A stretch of DNA of 64,000 bases from Mangrovimicrobium sp033283265 (lineage in GTDB: Bacteria; Pseudomonadota; Gammaproteobacteria; Pseudomonadales; Halieaceae), in contig JAWMQN010000001.1 in the NCBI GenBank assembly GCA_033283265.1, positions 124,001 through 188,000 of the forward strand, written 5' to 3'. Under the pieces are notes generated by a model. The model made no database searches and was not told the DNA's origin. It worked only from the letters and a program-made list of their open reading frames with translations. Positions 48,562-56,923 of this stretch are shown here, in pieces. The translations under genes and the position numbers were made by a program. Position 1 is the first letter of the stretch. Each line of letters starts with the position of its first letter.

Positions 48562-49755
48562 TTACCAGGGCAGGGCTACAACCGGTGATACCGTAAATCG
48601 CAGGGTATTCTCCGGACCGAAGTCATCCGGTGACTCCAGGTAATGCCAGTACTGCACCCCGAACTTCCACGGGCGCCCGCCGAGGAATAGCGTTCTCGAA
48701 ACACCGATAGCCAGCGGGAACGCCAGCCGGTTGTCCCCGTTGCGGGCCTCGTGATTGTAGGAGAAGGTCGGAGACCCGTTGATCTGCCAGCCACCGCCCA
48801 GGTTGAACGCATAAAAATACTGGCCGCCGGTTACATTTGTGTCGAAATCATCATCGCCCGCCACATCCCATTGCTGCGTCACCAGCAGGCCCATTACACC
48901 CCAGGGGCGCATCACGGCGATGGCCGCTTCCGGCCCGAGCAGCCACTGGTCCGTGCCGATGGCGTCGTCGGTCGCCGTGGGCAGTGAGCCGACCAATCCA
49001 CCGATGAGGATGATGCCGCCGGGGAGCGACTTGCCCAGGGACAGGTCGAAGCCGATGTCCCCGAGTTCCCAGGTGACCTCGTCGTACTCGCCGATACCCA
49101 CCGGGATGTCCTGTTGAACCACCAGCGGAATGGCGGGACGCATGAAAACATTGGTGCCCTCGTCGAGCGGGTAGGGCAGTGAGGGCTGAAACAGCAGCCT
49201 GGTTTGCGTCTGCTTGCCCGCAGCCGGCAGGTCACCCTGGTAGGTGGTGTAATCCAGGTTGAGATTCATCGTGCCCATGGCGGTGTTGGGGTTGGACAGC
49301 TCGGCGGCAATTTCCGACGCGGAGGGCCGCGCAAGGTCACCACCAGCGCTGGCGGCAGTGCTGGCCAGTTTCTCGTCTACCAGCCGGAACTGGATGAATT
49401 CCCCGGTACCCACATTGTGTACGCGATAATGCGTGGGATCGGCGCTATCGCGCTCAAAGGTGAAGCAGTTTCCAGAGTTCTCCGAGGAGGTGTAGCAGAC
49501 CTGGTTGTCGCCTTCGACCCGCCAACTGCGATAGAAAACCTCCCCCCAGGCCTCGATACGGGCAGAACCGTCTGCGGCGTAATGGCCAATCGCGGTGCCC
49601 CCTTTCTGGAGCTGTATTTCCGCGGTGGCGCCGCTGACGAGCTCAGTGAGAGATTCTCTACCGCTCACCGGCATCCATTCCTCAGCCAGTAGCGGCTGCA
49701 CCATGAAAGCCGCAGACGCTGCGAGCAACAGTCGATTGGTCGGCAACTTTTTCAT
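48562..49755 (-). CDS. Outer-membrane transporter-like barrel protein
   Basis: A 397-residue exported protein, first gene of the cluster after the FNR-type box. ATG 49755 follows GAAGG-rich sequence; signal peptide to AEEW. Seen: an N-terminal non-barrel part (to ~140, ending in a cysteine-rich GDNQVCYTSSENSGNCFTF) then a C-terminal barrel with repeated aromatic strands and a terminal tryptophan (VVALPW). The family is not recognised by name. A transport role is inferred only from layout. Confidence 0.7.
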   Translation of the reverse strand: MKKLPTNRLLLAASAAFMVQPLLAEEWMPVSGRESLTELVSGATAEIQLQKGGTAIGHYAADGSARIEAWGEVFYRSWRVEGDNQVCYTSSENSGNCFTFERDSADPTHYRVHNVGTGEFIQFRLVDEKLASTAASAGGDLARPSASEIAAELSNPNTAMGTMNLNLDYTTYQGDLPAAGKQTQTRLLFQPSLPYPLDEGTNVFMRPAIPLVVQQDIPVGIGEYDEVTWELGDIGFDLSLGKSLPGGIILIGGLVGSLPTATDDAIGTDQWLLGPEAAIAVMRPWGVMGLLVTQQWDVAGDDDFDTNVTGGQYFYAFNLGGGWQINGSPTFSYNHEARNGDNRLAFPLAIGVSRTLFLGGRPWKFGVQYWHYLESPDDFGPENTLRFTVSPVVALPW

Positions 49756-49775
49756 GTGCCTTCTTCCTTTCACCA

Positions 49776-49806
49776 CAGGGTCGCCAGACCCTGCCTGATA
49801 TCAGGC
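49776..49806 (-). promoter_or_regulatory. Leader stem-loops upstream of the envelope cluster
   Basis: CAGGGTC at 49776-49782 pairs with GACCCTG at 49787-49793 around a GCCA loop, and GCCTGATATCAGGC at 49793-49806 is a 14-base perfect palindrome. Both lie in the presumed 5' leader of the minus-strand gene at 49755. They could affect mRNA stability or bind a regulator; there is no T-run, so not a terminator. Confidence 0.5.
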
Positions 49807-49832
49807 TGTTAATTACCGCTAAATCTACAACC

Positions 49833-49844
49833 CAGGTGCACCTG
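49833..49844. promoter_or_regulatory. Palindrome between FNR-type box and -10
   Basis: CAGGTGCACCTG is a 12-base perfect palindrome located between the FNR-type box and the predicted -10 (49822-49827). It could be a second operator. Only the symmetry supports this. Confidence 0.4.
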
Positions 49845-49850
49845 TTTGTA

Positions 49851-49864
49851 TTGATGCAGGTCAA
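49851..49864 (-). promoter_or_regulatory. FNR/ANR-type binding box, class II position
   Basis: TTGATGCAGGTCAA (plus strand) reads TTGACCTGCATCAA on the gene strand, one base short of the FNR/ANR consensus TTGAT-N4-ATCAA. Its centre is ~42 bases upstream of the start predicted from a TAGATT -10 at 49822-49827, the class II activator position. It points into the seven-gene envelope cluster, suggesting induction at low oxygen. Inferred from sequence only. Confidence 0.7.
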
Positions 49865-49901
49865 GGCCTGGCGATGTAGTCCTTTATGTTGTGACAATTA
49901 C

Positions 49902-50948
49902 TCAGAAACGCCGGAACAATCCGATGGTGAGTGCCGAAACCGACGCATCGTAGAAGTCGATGTCGTGGTCCTCTTCGAAATATCCGGCAGTCACATTGAG
50001 CGCCCAGGGCTCCCAGCCAAAGGGCGCCGAGTAGAACAGGGTCACCGAGGCTCCATAGCGCTCGGCCTCGTCCCGCTCGCCGTAGACGGGGTTGCGCTTG
50101 TCGAACTCCATCTCCTGGTAGGCGACGTTGAAGACCCAGCGCCAGCGCGGGTTGTGCAGGTAGATGTAGTTAAGGCTCGCGCCGTAGCCATCGTTGGCCA
50201 TGGCACCGCCATCGGTATCCGCTTCGCGGTAGCTCAGGGCCGGTGTAAGGATGTGCTGGGCGCCGAGCTTGGTCTCGTAACTGGCCTGTAGCTGGTTGAG
50301 GTCACCATTGCGATCGAGCAGTTTGCGTTCGCCGGTGCTGAGCCCCAGCCCCTGGCCGCTGCGCTCCTTGTCGATATCGATCGATTTACTCGAGTAATCC
50401 AGCGCGAAACCGCTGCCGAAGATGCGCTCCCAACTCAGCCGATAGCCTTCGCCGGTGCGCTCGGTATCTTGGCGTTTTACCCCGGTCTGGTAAGGGTCTT
50501 CCCAAACTTCCGCGGCCAGGCTGGTGGACACCAGGGCTAGCCCCAGTATTCCCGCGGTACCGGTATCCTGGCGAACACCGGCCAGGGCGGAGAGGTCGAA
50601 GGTCAGGAAGTCCTCCAGCAGGTTGCCGGCGTAGACTTGCGTCCGGGTAGAAGCGAAGGTGTAGGACAGCTCGAAGTTCAGCATGGGGACGACGGCGCCT
50701 TCACCATCGGGGGAACTGGTGATGTCATCGGTGCCCGCATCCCCGATATCGACAATCCCGTGAGCGAGTTTGGCGAGCATGTTGCTCTCGATATCGATCA
50801 CACCCGCGCCGAGATTGACGTAGCCGCTCAAACCGCTCTTTTCGGGGATGATTGTGACAGCGCCGGCAGTGGTGCTAAACGTTGTGCAGACGAGCCCGTA
50901 CAGCACTGCCCTTGAAAGTGCGCAGCGAGACCTGGTTCTTTTCTCCAT
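49902..50948 (-). CDS. DUF2860-like outer-membrane porin
   Basis: A 348-residue exported barrel. ATG 50948 is seven bases after AGGAGG; ATG 50954 would be one base from it, and the frame upstream reads low-complexity sequence. Seen: signal peptide to AGA-VTII, then PEKSGLSGYVNLGAGVIDIESNMLA, the opening I associate with the DUF2860 family, and a C-terminal phenylalanine (LFRRF). The porin is followed by its own promoter region and is separated by 146 bases from the gene at 49755, so it may form a separate transcript with the same direction. Confidence 0.75.
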   Translation of the reverse strand: MEKRTRSRCALSRAVLYGLVCTTFSTTAGAVTIIPEKSGLSGYVNLGAGVIDIESNMLAKLAHGIVDIGDAGTDDITSSPDGEGAVVPMLNFELSYTFASTRTQVYAGNLLEDFLTFDLSALAGVRQDTGTAGILGLALVSTSLAAEVWEDPYQTGVKRQDTERTGEGYRLSWERIFGSGFALDYSSKSIDIDKERSGQGLGLSTGERKLLDRNGDLNQLQASYETKLGAQHILTPALSYREADTDGGAMANDGYGASLNYIYLHNPRWRWVFNVAYQEMEFDKRNPVYGERDEAERYGASVTLFYSAPFGWEPWALNVTAGYFEEDHDIDFYDASVSALTIGLFRRF

Positions 50949-50992
50949 GGACATGCCTCCTATTGAGACGATTCGCGCAGAAGTAATGAAAA

Positions 50993-51035
50993 TGAATATA
51001 GACACATTTTTTGTATGGAGAAATTGAATATAGAC
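50993..51035 (-). repeat. Pair of 11-bp direct repeats carrying -10-like boxes upstream of the DUF2860 gene
   Basis: TGAATATAGAC is present at 50993-51003 and again at 51025-51035, 32 bases apart, about three helical turns. On the gene strand each copy contains TATATT. They lie in an AT-rich island unlike its surroundings. They may be two alternative -10 elements or a regulator's paired sites. Confidence 0.5.
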
Positions 51036-51055
51036 CACAGTTTAATATGGGTAAA
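51027..51055 (-). promoter_or_regulatory. Predicted sigma-70 promoter of the DUF2860 porin gene
   Basis: On the minus strand TTTACC (51050-51055) and TATATT (51027-51032) are separated by exactly 17 bases. The predicted start near 51020 leaves a leader of about 72 bases before ATG 50948. Confidence 0.65.
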
Positions 51056-51346
51056 TAAAAAGAGCGCAGTTGAGTTGTGGGCCGGTGATAGCCAGCAGCT
51101 CGTAGCGGGAATTGTCCGGCCTGGTGCTGGCGCTTCGGTAGCTGACAGGCTGCGAAAAAGAGATGCGCTGAATAACAGACTCTGTCGGGGATATTGCCGC
51201 GCGAGATCAGGCCTCGGGGTAGCGTGTGTTAGCTCCGGGTGCCTGCTCGGGGGTGCAGGCGGCGGGAGAGCGGTGAGCGAGGAAGGGGATATTTCAGGCG
51301 GCGCGAGGGCCTGCAAGTGCCTTGCGCCGGCATTTCAAGCGGGCAC
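51056..51346. other. Non-coding stretch between porin promoter and tRNA terminator
   Basis: I see no supportable gene here. A plus-strand open frame crosses it and runs into the tRNA antisense sequence (see rejected items). A weak hairpin GCCTGC/GCAGGC lies at 51241-51260. The G+C content returns to the genome norm after about 51060. Confidence 0.6.
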
Positions 51347-51382
51347 AAAAAAGCCCGTAAAGTCTGCGACTTTACGGGCTTT
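51347..51382 (-). terminator. Rho-independent terminator of tRNA-Asn
   Basis: A perfect 15-bp stem (AAAGCCCGTAAAGTC at 51350-51364 with GACTTTACGGGCTTT at 51368-51382, loop TGC) is followed on the minus strand by a run of six T. It lies eight bases beyond the tRNA 3' end. Confidence 0.93.
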
Positions 51383-51390
51383 CCTGTATA

Positions 51391-51466
51391 TGGCTCCGCC
51401 TGCTGGGCTCGAACCAGCGACCCAATGATTAACAGTCATTTGCTCTACCAACTGAGCTAAGGCGGA
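51391..51466 (-). tRNA. tRNA-Asn (GUU)
   Basis: A 76-base cloverleaf with encoded CCA (TGG at 51391-51393 on the plus strand). The acceptor stem TCCGCCT/AGGCGGA pairs perfectly, the D-loop carries AGCTCAGTTGGTAGAGC, the anticodon stem-loop CTGTTAATC shows GTT, and the T-arm has GGTTCGAGCCC. Its location upstream of uvrB and downstream of the O-antigen-like genes matches P. aeruginosa synteny. Confidence 0.96.
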
Positions 51467-51489
51467 AGGGTGTTAACCAGAGGTCGCGT

Positions 51490-51518
51490 ATATTAATGAT
51501 CGCACCGGGGGTGGTCAA
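51490..51518 (-). promoter_or_regulatory. Sigma-70 promoter of tRNA-Asn
   Basis: TTGACC (51513-51518, minus strand) and TATTA-type TAATAT (51490-51495) with 17-base spacing. The predicted start ~51483 gives a 16-base leader before the tRNA. Confidence 0.8.
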
Positions 51519-51633
51519 CAGCAAAATAGGCCCGGCCGCTGATTTTTTTCACTTCCCCTGAATTGCTGAAATTGACGCCTGAGTCGTTGATAATACGAGG
51601 CTATTTTTCCACCAGTTTAAGGTCGTCCGCACC

Positions 51634-53646
<2,013 letters not shown>

Positions 53647-53721
53647 GGCTGGCGCGGCAACGGAACTGCACTATAGTCTGGGGGCGAGCGCAATCTGTCC
53701 TACCCGCAGGAGTCACCCGGC

Positions 53722-54006
53722 ATGAAACAGCTGAAAATCCTTCCCCTCATTACCGGCCTGCTGCTGGTCGCGGCGCCGGCCCTGGCGGACAAGCCCCGCC
53801 TGATCGACTGCGACGCGGAAAAGGCCGCCCGCAACGCTGCCATGGAGGCGGTCGTCGGCGTGCACGGCCCCTGCGACCCGGAAAAACTCGCCGAGCAGAA
53901 AAAGGAGGACGCCATGGACAAGGTGGACGGCGCGAAGGACAAGGCCGCGGATCACAAGGAAGACGTCCACGACAAGCTGGGTGAGCACAAGAAGAAAGAC
54001 GATTAG
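53722..54006 (+). CDS. Small exported lysine/aspartate-rich protein
   Basis: A 94-residue protein. Signal peptide (LPLITGLLLVAAPALA) then two cysteines (RLIDCDAEK and HGPCDPEK) and a charged tail (AMDKVDGAKDKAADHKEDVHDKLGEHKKKDD) that would form a helix with a repeated KDK/DHKED pattern. No family is recognised. Its stop overlaps the convergent histidine-kinase stop by four bases. Cotranscription with uvrB (75-base gap, own GGAG site) is uncertain. Confidence 0.65.
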   Translation: MKQLKILPLITGLLLVAAPALADKPRLIDCDAEKAARNAAMEAVVGVHGPCDPEKLAEQKKEDAMDKVDGAKDKAADHKEDVHDKLGEHKKKDD

Positions 54007-56060
54007 GCAGCAGCTCTGCGTGGCAACAGCAGGCGCATCGTCACCCCAGGCCGGTCGCTGCGGTTGAGGGCCAGAGCCTGCCCGCCCAGGTGGTCCACGA
54101 TCAGCCTGACGATGTACAAGCCGAGGCCCAGGTGGACATCCTTGCCGCTGGGCTCCCTGATCGACACCATCGCTTCGAACAGCCTGCCCTGCATGCCTTC
54201 GGGTAGGGGCGGGCCGGCGTTCTGCACTTCCAGCACGTAGTAATCGCCCAGCTCACGCAGCAAGAGATTGATCTTTTCCCCTTGCGCGCTGAAGGACACC
54301 GCGTTGTCGACCAGTTTGTCCAGGGCCTGGGCGAGCAGGTCCGGGGAACCGTCGATCCACGCCGCGTCCAGGGCACAGTGCAGAACGAACTCCTGTTGCG
54401 GCCAGGCGCCGCGGTAGGCGGGAACGATCTCCCGCAGTAACGCGACGAGGTCCAGCGGCTGCAATGCCTCGCTGCGTACGCTTTCCTCCACCCGGTTGGC
54501 CTCGGTCATCGCCGTGAGAATCCGGTTGAGGCGCGCCAGGCCGCTGCGTGCCCGCCCCAGATAGGCGGTAGCGGATTCCGCGGGGGTATTTTCCAGGTTG
54601 TCCAGCGACGACTGGATCACCGCGATCGGCGTGCGCAACTCGTGGGAGAGTTTGCGCGACAGGGTGCGCAGGTATTCGTTGTAGGCCTGCAACTCCTCCA
54701 GCAGGTGGGCGTAACTGCGGGACAGATCGCCAATCTCGTCGCGCACTGTGCTGCGCGGAAATGCCGCCAGTTGAATCTGGCCCCGCTCAACCACACCTCC
54801 CGCGGCCCGGCTGAGCCGGCCGATACGCCAGGACAGCAGGCTCGCGTACGCCAGCAGGCCACTCATCGCCAGCCCGATGGCGAGCAGGCTGTACCCGAGC
54901 AGGCTGCTGAAGGCCTGGTCGGTGAGCGAGAGGTACTCCTCGCTGTCCTGGCTGATGCGCAGGCTGGCGCGCACCTGTCCACGGGAATCGCGGATAGGTG
55001 CCGCAGTGGCGAGTACCGCGCCGCCGCCGTCGCGGTACCAGTGGCTGTCGACGTATCCCTGCCTGGCTTCGGTCACTTCGGCCGCGGCCAGTGCGCCGTC
55101 CGCGGCAACCAGCGGCAGGCCGGGGTATTCAGTGGTGGACAGCAGCTGGCGGTAAAACCAGCGCAGCAACCAGAAGGTGCGCTCCGCCGAATCGCCCGCT
55201 GTCGAGGCCGGCGTGCTCAAACGGGCGATTTCCCGGTCGCTGGCGTCCAGTACCTGCAGTACCTGGCCGGGTTCCGCAAAGGATTGCAGGGCCTCGAGCA
55301 GCGCGCTGGGGGTGTAGAGCAACCAGGGTGGCGCGCGGGTAGCCAGCAGATCGATATTGCCCGCGGTGGTAGGCCCGCCCTGGCCGCGCCCGACATTGAT
55401 CACCGCTATGCCCAGGCGCCCGCCGGTGATCGCCAGCGGCAGGGTCAGTTCGAGGGTGTAGCCGTTTGCGGTGTCCTGCCAGTAACCGTGAATGCTCTGC
55501 GCGGAAATACCGCGATGCCGGCGCCCGGCGAACTCGCCGCGCACCTTGCCCGGGGCCGCGGTGGAGATGACGTACTCCTGGCGCCTGCCGTCGAGCCAGG
55601 TATGCAGTAGCACACGATCGCCGTTGGGCTCCCGTGAAACCGCCGGGTTCTCGTAGACCGGCTGGCGGTCGTCGACCTGCAGCAGCAGGTAGAGCTGGCT
55701 GCCGCGGGTGGCGGCGCGATACCTGAAGGCCAGGGGCAGGGCTGCATTGTCATTGGCGAATTCGCCGCTCCAGCCCTCGGGCCAGCCCTCCGCATAGCCA
55801 TCGAGCTGGATTGGCGCTTCGGCGGGAGGCGCGTAGAGCGAAAGCGCCGGCGAGGGCGGCTCGCCCATACGTCCGCTCTCCGGGTAGATCAACTGCAGGC
55901 GATCGCCGAAGCTCGCGGCGATCGCCCGCGCCGAGGCTTCCAGTGAGCGCACCTGGCCCTGGCGCAGGGCGAGTTCCGTCTCCCGAATGAACTGGCTGCC
56001 GGCCCAGGGAATCGCCAGCAACAGCAGGCTGACCAGCAACAGTTGGCGGCGCAGGCTCAT
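54003..56060 (-). CDS. Sensor histidine kinase of the proteobacterial dedicated sortase system (PdsS-like)
   Basis: A 685-residue membrane kinase. Layout: signal-anchor helix at ~7-25; a large periplasmic region whose ~75-230 portion (PIQLDGYAEGWPEGW..., VYENP, YTLELTLPLA) resembles a CBM9-like binding fold; a second helix at ~390-412; HAMP-like segment; HisKA with phospho-acceptor His473 (RKLSHELRTP); HATPase with GLGLYIVRLI. This is the family TIGR03785 arrangement, and it lies next to the cognate response regulator (four-base overlap), sortase target and sortase. It likely senses something at the envelope and controls the neighbouring divergently transcribed target. Confidence 0.88.
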   Translation of the reverse strand: MSLRRQLLLVSLLLLAIPWAGSQFIRETELALRQGQVRSLEASARAIAASFGDRLQLIYPESGRMGEPPSPALSLYAPPAEAPIQLDGYAEGWPEGWSGEFANDNAALPLAFRYRAATRGSQLYLLLQVDDRQPVYENPAVSREPNGDRVLLHTWLDGRRQEYVISTAAPGKVRGEFAGRRHRGISAQSIHGYWQDTANGYTLELTLPLAITGGRLGIAVINVGRGQGGPTTAGNIDLLATRAPPWLLYTPSALLEALQSFAEPGQVLQVLDASDREIARLSTPASTAGDSAERTFWLLRWFYRQLLSTTEYPGLPLVAADGALAAAEVTEARQGYVDSHWYRDGGGAVLATAAPIRDSRGQVRASLRISQDSEEYLSLTDQAFSSLLGYSLLAIGLAMSGLLAYASLLSWRIGRLSRAAGGVVERGQIQLAAFPRSTVRDEIGDLSRSYAHLLEELQAYNEYLRTLSRKLSHELRTPIAVIQSSLDNLENTPAESATAYLGRARSGLARLNRILTAMTEANRVEESVRSEALQPLDLVALLREIVPAYRGAWPQQEFVLHCALDAAWIDGSPDLLAQALDKLVDNAVSFSAQGEKINLLLRELGDYYVLEVQNAGPPLPEGMQGRLFEAMVSIREPSGKDVHLGLGLYIVRLIVDHLGGQALALNRSDRPGVTMRLLLPRRAAA

Positions 56061-56755
56061 GCGTGCTGGTCATTCCAGCGATAGCCCATGCCGTAGGCGG
56101 TGGCGATGGCATCGAAGTCCGGGTCCGTCGCCTGGAACTTGCGGCGGATGCGCTTGATGTGGGAGGTGATGCTGCTGTCGTCGAGAACGACACTGGCGGC
56201 GTCCATGAGTTGTTGCCGGTTGCGCACGTGACCGGGACGCCGGGCCAGTGCGTGGACCATCCAGAACTCGGTGACGGTCAGCGGAACCGGCTGCGAACGC
56301 CAGTGGGCGCTGATGCGCTCGATATTCAGTGCCAGGTGGCCGCGCTGGAATTGCTGCTCGCCGGTCTCCGGAGCGCGCAGCGCCTGCACCCGGCGCAGCA
56401 GGGCCACGATGCGCGCCAGCATGTGGGCCTGGCTGATGTTCTTGGTCAGGTAGTCATCGGCGCCCAGGCGCAGGCCGGAGATGATATCCAGTTCCGCGTC
56501 GCGGGCCGTCAGGAAGACGATGGGTAACTCTGCAGACCGGCCGCGCAGTTCGCGACACAGCTCGAAACCGCCTTCGAAATCCTCGCCCAGGCCGACGTCG
56601 ATGATGGCGAGGTCGGGCAGCTGTTGCTGGAAAGCGGCGCTGGCCGCACGCCGGCTGGCGTAGACGGAAACCCGGAAGCCGTGGCGCAGCAGGGCGTCGC
56701 GGTAGTTGTCCGCGAGATCCTTCTCGTCCTCCACGATTGCAATATGTCGGGGCAT
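56057..56755 (-). CDS. Response regulator of the dedicated sortase system (PdsR-like, OmpR family)
   Basis: A 232-residue regulator: receiver domain (IAIVEDEKDLADNYRDALL, phospho-acceptor in LAIIDVGLG, KNISQ in place of a common K-P) and an OmpR-type winged helix (DDSSITSHIKRIRRKF). ATG 56755 gives the usual receiver start. However, GTG 56845 in the same frame has a perfect AGGAGG seven bases upstream and would add 30 residues; a choice between them is not possible from sequence alone. It overlaps the kinase by four bases and is divergent from the VIT/VWA gene, whose promoter it may control. Confidence 0.85.
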   Translation of the reverse strand: MPRHIAIVEDEKDLADNYRDALLRHGFRVSVYASRRAASAAFQQQLPDLAIIDVGLGEDFEGGFELCRELRGRSAELPIVFLTARDAELDIISGLRLGADDYLTKNISQAHMLARIVALLRRVQALRAPETGEQQFQRGHLALNIERISAHWRSQPVPLTVTEFWMVHALARRPGHVRNRQQLMDAASVVLDDSSITSHIKRIRRKFQATDPDFDAIATAYGMGYRWNDQHA

Positions 56756-56923
56756 GTCGCCTGCGCCAGCGGGTAGCAAGCGGACATGGTTCCAGATACA
56801 CGCCCGCCGCTCAAGCACCTGCCATATTTCGCCACAATTGATCACGGGATTGCCTCCTTTGCGTCCCGCCGGTGCCGCAATGGGGCGGTGCAATGAGCAC
56901 TGGCCAGACAACGGAGGTGCATC

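Noticed and set aside
51015..51428. Plus-strand open frame of 137 residues overlapping the tRNA-Asn antisense strand
   Set aside because: Its end (MAPPAGLEPATQ) is the typical artefact of reading a tRNA gene from the opposite strand, and its start is in the AT-rich promoter of the porin. No family-like pattern.
37407..51466. Genomic island integrated at tRNA-Asn
   Set aside because: No integrase, transposase or clear direct repeat of the tRNA 3' end was seen; kept only as a comparative hint.
51467..51633. LexA box upstream of uvrB
   Set aside because: No CTG-N10-CAG spacing was found by reading the region; SOS control of this uvrB is not supported.
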